Positions 45,551 through 55,050 of a stretch of DNA of 64,000 bases are shown here, piece after piece; the first letter of the stretch is position 1; each line of letters starts with the position of its first letter. Where the stretch lies: the NCBI RefSeq assembly GCF_006539125.1, contig NZ_BJMK01000001.1:1-64000 (forward strand). The letters run 5' to 3'. The position numbers were made by a program, and so were the translations under genes. The notes below the pieces were generated by a model that was not told the origin of the DNA, searched no databases, and saw only the letters and a program-made list of their open reading frames with translations. This DNA comes from Gluconobacter sphaericus NBRC 12467 (GTDB lineage Bacteria > Pseudomonadota > Alphaproteobacteria > Acetobacterales > Acetobacteraceae).

Positions 45551-48500
45551 TTAACGAGGCGCAGCGGGCTGCTGCGCCGGGAAGGCCTCGGGCTTGAGAG
45601 CTGGGCGCGGATGATCCGCCATGTCTTTGCGGAGCCAGGCGATGGCGGCGTCAAGCTGCTGGTCCTGCCCGTTGAAGGTGGCGACCGGCATGTTCTCGAC
45701 CTGGATGTCCGGGGAGACTCCCTTGTTTTCGACCAGCCAGTGCCCGTTCAAGTCGAAATATGGGTTCTCGGCTGTGCGGGCATTGCCGTTGTCGATCAGA
45801 CGATCGCCGTCAGACAGCCAGACACCTGCGCCTGCAGTGCGTTCGCCAAGTAATGGGGCGATGTGCAGGGATTTAATGCCCTGCGAGAAAGTCTCGCCAT
45901 CCGAATAGGTCATCTCATCGGACAGGACGATCAGCCGTCCCTGAAAGGACTGTTGCATGTTCACCGAAGGCGCATTGCCATAGCGGCCCCAGAACATCCA
46001 TGGGCGACGCATGAGTTGGGTGAGAACCCAGCTGTCGATATTGCCGCCCGTATTGCCACGGACGTCCACGATCAGACCGTCCTTGTCGATATTGGCATAG
46101 AACTCGCGGGCGAAGGCTTCCATGTCGTCGCCGACCATGGATTGCAGATGCAGATAGCCGATGCGTCCGTGACTAGCACGATCGACAACATTTGCGCGAC
46201 CGACTTCCCAGTCTCGTGCCCGCAGGCCACGCTCCTTCATATAAGGAACGGGGGTTACGATGACCTTGTGTTCCTTTCCGGCGCGGGCGAGCGTCAGGAG
46301 GACCTGCTTTCCGGCCTGATCGGCAAGGAGTGAACCCAGATCGGGCTGTCCAGCCGTGGGCTGTCCGTTGATGGCGACGACAAGATCTCCGTCACGGGCA
46401 TCCACACCTGGAGCCGCCAGCGGGGACTGCTGGTCCGGGAGGTCGCGGTCGCCTTGATAGATGTGATCGATCCGGAAGCCCTTGTCCTCATGCGTCAGAT
46501 GCGAGCCGAGGCCCGCAATGAGGCTGGATGCGGGCTGATCGACGGTCGTGGGCGCGTGGAGCTGTGAGTGCATGGCGCCGATTTCCGCCACCATCTGACC
46601 GAGCAGGTCGTCGAGATCCGCACGGTTCCCGAGACGGTCCACGAAGGGGGCGAAATGGGCGCGCACGGCTTTCCAGTCTACGCCTTGCAGGTCACGGTCA
46701 TAGTAATGGTCGCGGTGCAGGCGCCAGGCATCTATGAATTCGTCCAACCATTCCTGTCCGGGGTCGATCCGCAGGCGCAGATGGTCGAGTTCGATCTTCT
46801 TTCCGGCCAGTTCCTTGGGCTGCTTCTCGCCTGCAGGCGTCAGGAGCAGTTCAGGCGCGTTCTTGCCGCGACGGCTGAGTGTCAGCAGGGTTTTGCCATC
46901 GGGAGTGATGTCGAAATCTGAGATCGTGGCGGCGTAGGTTTCGATCTTGTGTTCGTTATTGTCGATATGGATCGACTTCAGATCGCCCGGCCTATCGCCA
47001 TCGCCTGAGCTGTCGATGGTGAACAGATACTCGTCGGAAACGCCGAGACCACTATAGTCCCCAGCTGGGACCGGAGCCTGATACAGGCGCGTGGCAAGAC
47101 CAGACCATTCGATGGCGGGGAGAGACTTTTTTTTGTCGCCGTCCTTCGTCTTGTCATCTTTCTTGTCGGCATCCGGCTTGTTGTCCGCCGCTTCCAGTTC
47201 GGTGGCGGGCTGGAACGGGAAGCGTGCTCCGGCCTGAAGAGCCAAGGCGTAAATGCCAGTCCGCTTCGGGAAGGCCGGGCCGATATTGCGGTCACCCCAG
47301 GGTGAATCACTGGACAGTGAAAAAGTGCGGTCCGAAAGGAACCATAGCCATTTTCCGTCCGGCGAGAATGACGGAGTATAGGATTCGTAGCGTCCGTCGG
47401 TGACCCAGTTCGTCTGACCGGTGGCGGGAACATAAAGCGCGATCTGACGGCGCAGGTTCGCACCACGGGTCCGTACGAAGGCCAGAACATGCCCGTCCGA
47501 GGACCATGACAGGGAGTCGAAGACGTTGGTGCCATCCTGCGTGGCGTTATCAACGAGCTTATCGGCCTTCGTGGAGAGGTCCGTCAGCCACAGCCGGCCT
47601 AGAAGGTCGGTATGGGCGGCGTATTTTCCGTCCGGAGAAAGCGACAGGATCACGGGCTCGGTCGGGGAGGGCTGGGTGATGGCCTCGCCTTTGCCGCTGC
47701 CGTCTGCTGCAAAGCGCCACAGGGCGGAATCGCCGCCTGCATCGCTGAAAGCAATGATGGATTTGCCGTCCGGCGTGATCTGGGCGAGACGCAGACGCAC
47801 ATTGTCAGGAGTGGCGAGGACGACGACGCGACGCGGTGACGCGCCTGCGACAACGACATGTCCGCGCATGGTGAAGGCCGCAGTTTCTCCCTTTGGAGAA
47901 ATGGTCGAGGACGTCAGGAAGCGCGTTGGCTTTTCCAGCCAGTAGGGGCTGCGGGGAAGATTGTCGGAGGTTAGGTCGATCTTGATGGGAGTGGTCTCAC
48001 CACTCGCCAGATTGAAGTCGAACAGGTCAGCGCCCTTGCGAATCACGATATGGTCGCCGGAAATGGAAGCTTCGAGGACGCTGTAATCCGTGAAACGGGT
48101 GAGTTGCTTTGCGGCCGAACCATCCGTGGCGAGGCTCCACAGATTGTAGCGGCCGTTCTGGTCGGAAATAACGATCAGCCGGTCGCGCCAGGGCATCGGG
48201 CGGATGAGGTTGGCGTCATGCGTGCCAATGCGCTCGGCTTCTTTGCCGTTCTGAAGATCGAAACGCCAGAGCTGGGACAGAGCGCCGCCACGATAGGCGC
48301 GCATGTGATCGCCGGTCGTGGCGAGTCCGAAGCGGACGGCGTAGAGCCAGCGTCCGTCCGGGCTGAGAGCGGCATCGTTGACGCCGGAGAGCGGAAAGAC
48401 GTGCTTTGCGCTGGTCTTCGGGTCAATGGCGGTGACGGTCTGGGTGTAATACGGTCCAGTGGCTGCGGGCGTCGCGTAGAGGATGCCGGCATGGGCGTCC

Positions 48501-48871
48501 CATCCGATGATTTTCAGGCGGGCGACGTTTTCGAAGGTCAGGCGCTGGGGCGTGCCGCCACTGCGGGGCATGATATAAATTTCGGTCGGGCCATCGAAAT
48601 TGGCGGCAAATGCGATCTGGGTGCCATCCGGGGAAATGACGGGGTGCGGATCAATGGCATTAGCGCCCTGCGGTACGCTCGTCAGGCGCTGGGCCTGACC
48701 GCCGGCGAGGGGCACGCTCCAGACGGATTGCTCGGCATTGAACAGGACTGTCTGGCCGGAAAGCGAGGGTTCACGCAGATAGCCCGGCTCGGCCTGAGCG
48801 CCGCCGAGGCTCAGCCCCATCAGGGCGGCGCAGGACAAAAGGGAGCTTCTGAGTGAATGGCGTTTGGGCAT
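45551..48871 (-). CDS. Tricorn-like S41 peptidase with beta-propeller and PDZ domains
   Basis: 1106 aa with a cleavable signal peptide ending in SLGGAQA, so it is periplasmic. Two WD/TolB-like propeller regions (repeats such as PVISPDGTQIAFAANFDGPTEIY) fill about 30-640. A PDZ domain (DGDLVVAINGQPTAG) precedes the S41 domain. Catalytic residues by tricorn spacing are H768, S990 (EMTYSDGETF) and E1048 (WLVENKGVSPD); S990 to E1048 is 58 residues, the same distance as S965-E1023 in tricorn. Tricorn's Ser745 next to the His is Met767 here. It probably degrades peptides in the periplasm. Single-gene transcript. Confidence 0.88.
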   Translation of the reverse strand: MPKRHSLRSSLLSCAALMGLSLGGAQAEPGYLREPSLSGQTVLFNAEQSVWSVPLAGGQAQRLTSVPQGANAIDPHPVISPDGTQIAFAANFDGPTEIYIMPRSGGTPQRLTFENVARLKIIGWDAHAGILYATPAATGPYYTQTVTAIDPKTSAKHVFPLSGVNDAALSPDGRWLYAVRFGLATTGDHMRAYRGGALSQLWRFDLQNGKEAERIGTHDANLIRPMPWRDRLIVISDQNGRYNLWSLATDGSAAKQLTRFTDYSVLEASISGDHIVIRKGADLFDFNLASGETTPIKIDLTSDNLPRSPYWLEKPTRFLTSSTISPKGETAAFTMRGHVVVAGASPRRVVVLATPDNVRLRLAQITPDGKSIIAFSDAGGDSALWRFAADGSGKGEAITQPSPTEPVILSLSPDGKYAAHTDLLGRLWLTDLSTKADKLVDNATQDGTNVFDSLSWSSDGHVLAFVRTRGANLRRQIALYVPATGQTNWVTDGRYESYTPSFSPDGKWLWFLSDRTFSLSSDSPWGDRNIGPAFPKRTGIYALALQAGARFPFQPATELEAADNKPDADKKDDKTKDGDKKKSLPAIEWSGLATRLYQAPVPAGDYSGLGVSDEYLFTIDSSGDGDRPGDLKSIHIDNNEHKIETYAATISDFDITPDGKTLLTLSRRGKNAPELLLTPAGEKQPKELAGKKIELDHLRLRIDPGQEWLDEFIDAWRLHRDHYYDRDLQGVDWKAVRAHFAPFVDRLGNRADLDDLLGQMVAEIGAMHSQLHAPTTVDQPASSLIAGLGSHLTHEDKGFRIDHIYQGDRDLPDQQSPLAAPGVDARDGDLVVAINGQPTAGQPDLGSLLADQAGKQVLLTLARAGKEHKVIVTPVPYMKERGLRARDWEVGRANVVDRASHGRIGYLHLQSMVGDDMEAFAREFYANIDKDGLIVDVRGNTGGNIDSWVLTQLMRRPWMFWGRYGNAPSVNMQQSFQGRLIVLSDEMTYSDGETFSQGIKSLHIAPLLGERTAGAGVWLSDGDRLIDNGNARTAENPYFDLNGHWLVENKGVSPDIQVENMPVATFNGQDQQLDAAIAWLRKDMADHPRPALKPEAFPAQQPAAPR

Positions 48872-48974
48872 GACAATGATCTCGATATGAAACGAATATG
48901 GTCCAGTCGTTTCACAATGGATTCAGGTCGTCAAAGGCCTGCGGATGACATCCTGTTAAGGTATACTATGTCGT

Positions 48975-49640
48975 TCAGCCCACGGCAGCCTTCAGGCCCT
49001 GGCCGGCGGCAAGGGGGCACAGGGGCAGGCATGCAAACAGGCATGCTCCCAGCAGATCCAGACTTGCGGCAGGCGATGTTGCAAGCTGTCCGGCATAGGA
49101 GGAGGCCGCGCCGAAGATCAGCACAGGCGTTGCGAGCGGCAGAACCAGGAGCGGCAGCAGCACGCCGCCGCGCCGCGCGCCAAGCACGATTGACGCAGCC
49201 ATGCCGCCCAGAAGCGACAGGGACATCGTGCCCATCGCAAGACCAAGCAGCAGGAGTGGAAGTTCCGAGCCTTTGACGCCGAGCATGATGCCGAGCGGGA
49301 TGCTGGCGATCAGAAGCGGCAGGCCGGTTGTCAGCCAGTGGGCCGCCATCTTGGCAAAAGCCACAGCGGCCGGAGCCGGGCCTGTCAGCATCAGCAGGTC
49401 GAGGGAGCCGTCTTCGAGTTCCGCTCCGAACAGGCGGTCCAGCGGCAGCAGGCAGGCGAGCAGGGCGCAGACCCAGATGATGCCCGGTCCCATGTGTCGC
49501 AGCAGGTCTGGCGAGGGACCGAGTGCCAGCGGGAACAGGCTGCCACATAAGATAAAGAACAGCAGCGAGGCTAGTGTGTCGGCACCGAAGCGGAAAGCCA
49601 GACGCAGGTCACGGTCGATCAGGGCAAGGAAAGCGGTCAT
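48975..49640 (-). CDS. ccmB: Heme exporter protein CcmB
   Basis: 221 aa with six hydrophobic segments. LLFFILCGSLFPLALGPSPDLL, DRLFGAELEDGSLDLLMLTG and the QGLKAAV ending match CcmB. It is the membrane subunit of the CcmAB release complex in system I cytochrome c maturation. It overlaps ccmA by ATGA. ccmC and ccmD are not adjacent. Confidence 0.93.
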   Translation of the reverse strand: MTAFLALIDRDLRLAFRFGADTLASLLFFILCGSLFPLALGPSPDLLRHMGPGIIWVCALLACLLPLDRLFGAELEDGSLDLLMLTGPAPAAVAFAKMAAHWLTTGLPLLIASIPLGIMLGVKGSELPLLLLGLAMGTMSLSLLGGMAASIVLGARRGGVLLPLLVLPLATPVLIFGAASSYAGQLATSPAASLDLLGACLFACLPLCPLAAGQGLKAAVG

Positions 49641-50272
49641 GATAGCCAGAAGGACTCTACATGCGCGAGCGATGGCAGCTCGTGCGAACGGGTGTTGTCG
49701 AGGGGAAGCGGGACATGCGTTGTGACGATCATGGCACCGCCATTGGCGCGATGGGCGGCCATGACGGCACCGAGGCGTTCGATGCTGGCGACATCCAGCC
49801 CGACGGTCGGCTCGTCGAGCAGCCAGAGTGGTGCACCCGAGAGCATGACACGGGCGAAAGCAGCACGGCGCTTCTGCCCCGAGGACAGCAGACGGGCCGG
49901 AAGGTCGGTCAGATGGGTGAGGTCCAGGGCCTCAAGTGCGTCCGGCAGACTGTTCGTGCCGAGCTTTTCAGCCAACGCAAGGTTCTGCGCGAGCGTTAGT
50001 CCGGGCTTGAGCGCGTCCTGATGGCCAAGCCAGGCAAGGTCTCCATAGCGGATGACCTCGCCTGAATCGGGGCGGCGCAGGCCGGAAATTGTCCGTAGAA
50101 GCGTGGATTTCCCAGCGCCGTTCGGACCTGTCAGGATCATGGCATCCCCGGCATCCAGCGTCAGGGAGACCCCGTCGAGGACCAGCCGGTCTCCGCGGAA
50201 CACCGTGACGCCCTTAACGTCGAGCAGGCGCTCGGGAACAGGGGGTGTGGGGAAGTCAGACGGGCTGGTCAT
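49637..50272 (-). CDS. ccmA: Heme ABC exporter ATP-binding protein CcmA
   Basis: 211 aa. Walker A GPNGAGKSTLLRTISG, signature LLSSGQKRRAAFARVML and Walker B LWLLDEPTVGLD. It releases holo-CcmE in cytochrome c maturation. It overlaps ccmB. This short ABC type and the pair ccmAB identify it. Cytochrome c is needed for the periplasmic dehydrogenases of acetic acid bacteria. Confidence 0.93.
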   Translation of the reverse strand: MTSPSDFPTPPVPERLLDVKGVTVFRGDRLVLDGVSLTLDAGDAMILTGPNGAGKSTLLRTISGLRRPDSGEVIRYGDLAWLGHQDALKPGLTLAQNLALAEKLGTNSLPDALEALDLTHLTDLPARLLSSGQKRRAAFARVMLSGAPLWLLDEPTVGLDVASIERLGAVMAAHRANGGAMIVTTHVPLPLDNTRSHELPSLAHVESFWLS

Positions 50273-50461
50273 CGAAGGGTCTCATGCGCGGGTTCGGCTC
50301 TGTCCCGGTGTGTGTCTTTCTGTTTTAGAGACCCTGCGGGCGTGCTTCGCAAGAGCCGGGCTCCGGTTGGGTGGAATATGATGATCGTATGAATTGTGAC
50401 GTGGGCTGTATTAAGGTCTCGATACACTGGCGCAGGTTCGTTATGAGGGCTTCGCGGTCAT

Positions 50462-51256
50462 GTGATCGTGCATCTCTTTTTTCGAGGGTTTCCGGAACTG
50501 GCTGATCTGGTGCTGCAGGCGAGTGGTATCGCCAAGTCCTTTGGTGGGAACGAGGTTCTGAAGGGCCTGTCGCTCGATGTGGAGCGTGGCGAACTGATTT
50601 CAATGATCGGGCCTTCGGGATGTGGTAAATCCACGTTCCTGCGCTGCCTCAATTTCCTGGAACATCCGGATGCGGGCTCTGTCCGGATCGAGGATGTGAC
50701 GGTCGCGTGCACGGGCAAGCACTGGAGCCGCGCCAACGAGGCCGAGGCCCATAAGCTGCGGTCGCATGTTGGCATGGTATTTCAGGCCTTCAACCTGTTT
50801 CCCCATCGTACGGTGCTGGACAACGTCATGATGGCGCCGCTCCAGGTCAAGAAGATGTCGCGCGATGAAGCCCAGTCCATTGCCTGCGAACTTCTGGCAA
50901 AGGTCGGGTTGGCGGCCGTCAAGGATCGGTATCCGGACAGTCTCTCAGGCGGTCAGAAGCAGCGCGCGGCCATTGCGCGCGCTCTGGCGATGAAGCCGTC
51001 TGTGATGCTTTATGACGAGCCGACTTCAGCGCTGGACCCCGAGCTTTCCGAGGAAGTCCTGTCCGTCATGCGGGCACTGGATGACGAGGGTATGACGCAG
51101 TTGGTTGTGACGCATGACATGCGCTTTGCGCGCGCGGCCTCGGATCGTGTTTTGTTTGTCGAAGGTGGGGAAATCGTCGAGAGCGGTGATCCGGACCTGA
51201 TGTTCGCCAATCCTCGGGAGGGACGGACACGCCGGTTCCTGCGGACGCTGCTATGA
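50462..51256 (+). CDS. Polar amino acid ABC transporter ATPase (GlnQ-like)
   Basis: 264 aa by the first GTG; the GTG at 50510 (VLQASGIAKSFGG) gives a more usual start. Walker A GPSGCGKSTFLRCLNFLEHP, VFQAFNLFPHRTVLDNV, signature LSGGQKQRAAIARALAM and Walker B VMLYDEPTSALDPE are all intact. The closest group is the HisP/GlnQ family for polar amino acids. It overlaps the fused permease gene by ATGATG. Confidence 0.92.
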   Translation: MIVHLFFRGFPELADLVLQASGIAKSFGGNEVLKGLSLDVERGELISMIGPSGCGKSTFLRCLNFLEHPDAGSVRIEDVTVACTGKHWSRANEAEAHKLRSHVGMVFQAFNLFPHRTVLDNVMMAPLQVKKMSRDEAQSIACELLAKVGLAAVKDRYPDSLSGGQKQRAAIARALAMKPSVMLYDEPTSALDPELSEEVLSVMRALDDEGMTQLVVTHDMRFARAASDRVLFVEGGEIVESGDPDLMFANPREGRTRRFLRTLL

Positions 51257-52782
51257 TGAAAAAACTTTTTGCACTTCTGCTGGCGCTTGCCATCAGCCCT
51301 GTTTCCATCGCGCTGGCAGACGCGCCCGCTGCATCACAGGAACTGCTCTGGGCATCGGATGGTGAGGCGAATGTGCCTTACGTCTTCCACGATCCGGCCC
51401 ATGAATCCCAAATGACCGGCTTCGAGTACGAACTGGTTAACGAGATCGCGGCACGGATGCACCGGAAGGCGAAGTTCATCCAGAATGACTGGGATGGTCT
51501 GATCCCCGGCCTGTCACGCGGACTGTATGGGATGGTTCTGGACGGCATCGAGATGACGCCGGAACACAAGGCAGCCGTCCTGTTCTCGCGTCCTTATTAT
51601 GTGACGAGCGAGCGCATCATCGTCCGGAACGACCAAAATGGGCTGGATACGATGGACGCCCTCAAGGGGCATACCGTCGGGACGATCAAGGACACGACGG
51701 CGGAGCGGATGCTGCGTCGGCAGGGCGGCTCGAACGTCCGGTCCTATGAAGAAGAGACGAATGCGTTCTCTGATCTGCGGAACGGGCGGCTGGATGCAAT
51801 CCTGCTCGATGCGCCGATCGCGCTGTATTATGGCAGCATTTCGCCGGATATGAAGCTCGTGGGCGAGCCGATCGGCAGCATGGAATACGGGATCGCTTTC
51901 TCGCCGGAGAACCGCGCGTTGCGTGATCAGGTGGACGCGGCTCTGGGCGAGATCATTCAGGACGGGACGCTGCATCGCATTCTGGCGCGCTGGAATTTGT
52001 GGACGCCGCTGATGGCGAACTATACTGGCGATAGCAGCCAGCCGGACATCGCACCGACGGAATGGGATCATTACCGGCAGGCCATGGCGAACACGACCGG
52101 CAGCGGCTGGCATGTTCTGGTCCGGCGTTATGTGAGTTTCCTGCCGCTGATCGGGCAGGCGGCACTCATGACGCTGGCGGTGTCGGCACTGGCCATGGTT
52201 CTGGCCGTCGCACTTGGGCTGCTGCTGGCGCTGTCGCGACATTACGGTGCAACGCCGCTTCGCTTCGTAGCGGGCGTGTATGTTGAGGTGGTGCGTGGCA
52301 CGCCGCTGCTGATTCAGGTGCTGTTTATCTTCTATGGACTGCCAGCTTTTGGCATCCGTCTGTCGCCGTTCATGGCGGGTGTGCTGTCGCTTGGTCTGAA
52401 TTACGCGGCCTATGAGGCGGAGAACTACCGCGCCGGCCTCCTCTCCGTACCGCGCGGGCAGATGGAAGCGGCGATTGCGCTGAACATGACACACTGGCAG
52501 GCGCTGCGCCTCGTGATTGTGCCGCAGGCGTTCCGGACGGTCGTACCGGTCATGACCAACGATTTTATTTCGCTGCTGAAGGACAGTTCGCTCGTTTCCG
52601 TCATTACGTTGACGGAGCTGAGCCAGACCTATGTGCGGCTGTCCTCCACCTATTACGATTATTTCGGAACGGGGATCATGGTCGGTCTGGCCTATCTGCT
52701 GCTCGGACTGCCGTTTGTGCGGCTGGCACGGATGGCAGAGCGACGGCTGGGCCGTGGGTTCTCAGGAACCGGGCACCACTGA
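51253..52782 (+). CDS. Amino acid ABC transporter, fused substrate-binding and permease protein
   Basis: 509 aa. A signal peptide (ending in IALADA) leads to a substrate-binding domain (residues of about 25-255: GFEYELVNEIAARM, GMVLDGIEMTPEH). After a linker it joins a GlnP/HisM-type permease (about 290-500: VVRGTPLLIQVLFIFYGLPAFG, the EAA loop YRAGLLSVPRGQMEAAIALNM). The fusion links sensor and channel on one chain, as in some lactobacillar GlnP proteins. The partner ATPase is encoded just upstream. A terminator overlaps its stop. Confidence 0.93.
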   Translation: MMKKLFALLLALAISPVSIALADAPAASQELLWASDGEANVPYVFHDPAHESQMTGFEYELVNEIAARMHRKAKFIQNDWDGLIPGLSRGLYGMVLDGIEMTPEHKAAVLFSRPYYVTSERIIVRNDQNGLDTMDALKGHTVGTIKDTTAERMLRRQGGSNVRSYEEETNAFSDLRNGRLDAILLDAPIALYYGSISPDMKLVGEPIGSMEYGIAFSPENRALRDQVDAALGEIIQDGTLHRILARWNLWTPLMANYTGDSSQPDIAPTEWDHYRQAMANTTGSGWHVLVRRYVSFLPLIGQAALMTLAVSALAMVLAVALGLLLALSRHYGATPLRFVAGVYVEVVRGTPLLIQVLFIFYGLPAFGIRLSPFMAGVLSLGLNYAAYEAENYRAGLLSVPRGQMEAAIALNMTHWQALRLVIVPQAFRTVVPVMTNDFISLLKDSSLVSVITLTELSQTYVRLSSTYYDYFGTGIMVGLAYLLLGLPFVRLARMAERRLGRGFSGTGHH

Positions 52783-52798
52783 ATAGGGTGCCCGGTTT
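52767..52798. terminator. Terminator overlapping the end of the amino acid transporter gene
   Basis: A perfect 11-bp stem AACCGGGCACC / GGTGCCCGGTT (52767-52777 with 52787-52797) is followed by TT. The stop codon TGA lies in the loop. An AACC-side A-pair permits weak use on the minus strand too. Confidence 0.75.
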
Positions 52799-52815
52799 GT
52801 CCTGTGCGATCCTGT

Positions 52816-53760
52816 TCAGGCCGGTCGTGGCGCGGACGGATCGTTGATGAGCGGCGGTACGAGCGTTCCGGTATCCAGCGTTCCGTCAAATCCCTGGCGC
52901 AGAACGCGGGACCAGCCGATCATCCAGCGATCCAGAGCATCAATGAACTGGGCGGCATCCGGGTTTTTGTGAACCGATGCTTTGTTCCAGTACTGCGGTG
53001 GCGCCAGAAGCTGGCGTGATCCATGTTCGATCGGAGCGACGAGCGTCTCCACCGTTTCGATATGAGCGGTGCCTTTGCCTGCCGCTGCGGCATAATACCA
53101 ACCGACATTGATCATCAGACTCGGGACTGGAAAGCCGAGTGTGTGCATACGGTTAAACGCAGCCGTGATGAATGGATCACTGCTGACGCTCTGGTTTTCG
53201 AGCACGGCATTGCTAGTGTAGCTGCATTCCTGCGACACACCAGCCCTGTCGGAAATATGGGACGCATAGTCGCGGTCATCATGGCATGGCGTTTCGAGCT
53301 GTTCTGCCAGATCGGCCGGGACGGGCTGTTGCGTGGCACGGACCACGATGACGCCGGAGACAACACCGCGATCAGTGCGGGCCAGAACCTGCTGGGACAG
53401 TTCCCCATGCGTCCCACTCCGGGCTGTCAGGATCGGATGCCAGTCACCGGCGGGAAGTGGGAGGATACGCCCGGCAATTGTCAGGCTCCCGTGCTCGGTG
53501 ATGCCCGGATCGGGCACGCCGATCTGGTCTCCCAGCCCCGGAGCACCGCCAGGCTGGCCGCCCTGTTGTCCATTCGGCTGTGGTGCTCCGGATCCCGCAT
53601 TATACGGTGTCGCCCCGGGCAGGTGGCCTGGAAGCCACGGCATGGCCTTTTTGAGCGCCGGAGTGGGATAGAAGGCGGCCATGCCGAGTGCGCCTACCGT
53701 TACGATCACGCTTGTGCGCCAGAGTGGCGCGCGTCGCCAGAGCCGTCCGAATGCCGTCAT
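52816..53760 (-). CDS. Single-pass membrane protein, hypothetical, in the AAA+ unit
   Basis: 314 aa. One membrane helix near the N-terminus (LWRTSVIVTVGALGMAAFY), then a Gly/Pro/Gln-rich linker and a larger domain, probably periplasmic. Two cysteines (ETPCHDD and SQECSYT) could form a disulfide there. No family recognised. It follows the AAA+ gene by 3 nt and is third in the three-gene run 55.66-52.82 kb. It may be the substrate adaptor or a structural partner of the AAA+ protein. Function unknown. Confidence 0.75.
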   Translation of the reverse strand: MTAFGRLWRRAPLWRTSVIVTVGALGMAAFYPTPALKKAMPWLPGHLPGATPYNAGSGAPQPNGQQGGQPGGAPGLGDQIGVPDPGITEHGSLTIAGRILPLPAGDWHPILTARSGTHGELSQQVLARTDRGVVSGVIVVRATQQPVPADLAEQLETPCHDDRDYASHISDRAGVSQECSYTSNAVLENQSVSSDPFITAAFNRMHTLGFPVPSLMINVGWYYAAAAGKGTAHIETVETLVAPIEHGSRQLLAPPQYWNKASVHKNPDAAQFIDALDRWMIGWSRVLRQGFDGTLDTGTLVPPLINDPSAPRPA

Positions 53761-53763
53761 GGA

Positions 53764-55038
53764 TCAGTGGCTCACCCGGCCAAGTTGGGTTTCTGTGTCG
53801 CTGGCGATCTCGGTGATGACCGTCCCGTCTTCCTGCGTGACGAGACGGACGCGCTTGGCGCCCTGCTGACGGGCGACGATAAGGCTTTCGCTGACCATAT
53901 CCTCGATGGAACGGACAAGATCGCGCGCGCTCGCGCCGGTACCGAGGTTCTTCTGCTTGACCATGACCTGGAACAGCACCCCGGCATCGATGCCGCCGGT
54001 TTCCACATGCAGACCATAGCCTTCGATCATGGCTTCGATTTCGAGTGCCGCGACGCGGGCCAGATCCAGTCCGCGCAGGGCACGGAAAATGAAAATACGG
54101 TCCAGACGGTTTAGTACCTCGGGGGCGAAGCCGGACTTGCGCAGAGCCTCCACCGATTCGGCGCGCATCTTTTCAGGTTCGTTGACGAGGCGATCGGCGA
54201 TTTCGGTGAGAGCCTCGGTTGCAACGTTGGATGTCAGCATGAAGATTGCGCGGGTGGTCGAAACCTGTTCACCCGTGGAGGCTTCCGTAACATGGCCGTC
54301 GTTCCAGGCCGTGAGGAACTTCTTGAAGACGTCCGGATGGGCTTTCTCGATCTCGTCGAGCAGCACCACGGCATCCGGATGATCCTTGAGGCCGCCTGTC
54401 AGCTTGCCGAAGGTGTCCGAACCCACATAGCCCTTGGGTGAGCCGAAAAGCTGGGTTGCAGCATGGGCGCTCGACATCTGCGTCATGTCGAAATGCAGCA
54501 GGGGGCGTTCCATCTGCTTGGCCATCTGCTTGGCCAGATATGTTTTTCCGGTGCCTGGAGGGCCAGCGAGCAGGAAGATGCCGACGGGTTTGCCCCGGAC
54601 CTGAAGGGCCAGGCGGCGGCGCATCTGCTGGGCGATGTCCTCGCAGACCTGATCCTGTCCGATGACGCGGGCGCGCAGCGAGGCGGCCAGTTCGTCGGCG
54701 TCGATGACGGTTTCGCGCTGTTCGCGGGCCATGAGCTCTTCAAGGGCTCCGCGGTTTGTCAGACGGCTGAGAACATCCATGATGAGACCTTTCCTGCGGC
54801 GCAGTCCGCGACGCGCCAGTTTTTCGGCTGACGTTTCATACGCCAGTCCCGTGACAGCCAGCAGGGCACTGATGCCTGCCAGCGGAAGATAGAAACGCCT
54901 TCCCCATTCGATGGCGGCCCACAGCCCGTTCAGCGACAGGTGTAGCATGACCGCGACCTGAATCACTGCCAGAATGAGGAAGGCCGCCATCATCAGCGGC
55001 ATGGCCCGGTTGAGCATGGGAACGAGGGACTTGAACAC
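53764..55038 (-). CDS. Membrane-anchored AAA+ unfoldase, ClpA/ClpB D2-like
   Basis: 424 aa. Two membrane helices at about 15-33 and 50-67 anchor it. The AAA+ domain is of the Hsp100 D2 type: Walker A GPPGTGKT at 159-166, pore loop GYVGSDTFGKL at 203-213, Walker B VVLLDEIEKAHPDVF at 224-238, sensor 1 FMLTSNVA and the Arg-finger region FAPEVLNRLDRIF. It has a D2-small-like C-terminal domain. There is no Clp N-domain, no D1, no middle domain and no visible IGF/LGF loop for ClpP. It is the centre of a three-gene unit with two single-pass membrane proteins of unknown role. It could pull membrane proteins or act as a chaperone at the membrane. Confidence 0.88.
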   Translation of the reverse strand: MFKSLVPMLNRAMPLMMAAFLILAVIQVAVMLHLSLNGLWAAIEWGRRFYLPLAGISALLAVTGLAYETSAEKLARRGLRRRKGLIMDVLSRLTNRGALEELMAREQRETVIDADELAASLRARVIGQDQVCEDIAQQMRRRLALQVRGKPVGIFLLAGPPGTGKTYLAKQMAKQMERPLLHFDMTQMSSAHAATQLFGSPKGYVGSDTFGKLTGGLKDHPDAVVLLDEIEKAHPDVFKKFLTAWNDGHVTEASTGEQVSTTRAIFMLTSNVATEALTEIADRLVNEPEKMRAESVEALRKSGFAPEVLNRLDRIFIFRALRGLDLARVAALEIEAMIEGYGLHVETGGIDAGVLFQVMVKQKNLGTGASARDLVRSIEDMVSESLIVARQQGAKRVRLVTQEDGTVITEIASDTETQLGRVSH

Positions 55039-55050
55039 CGGGGCGGTTCC

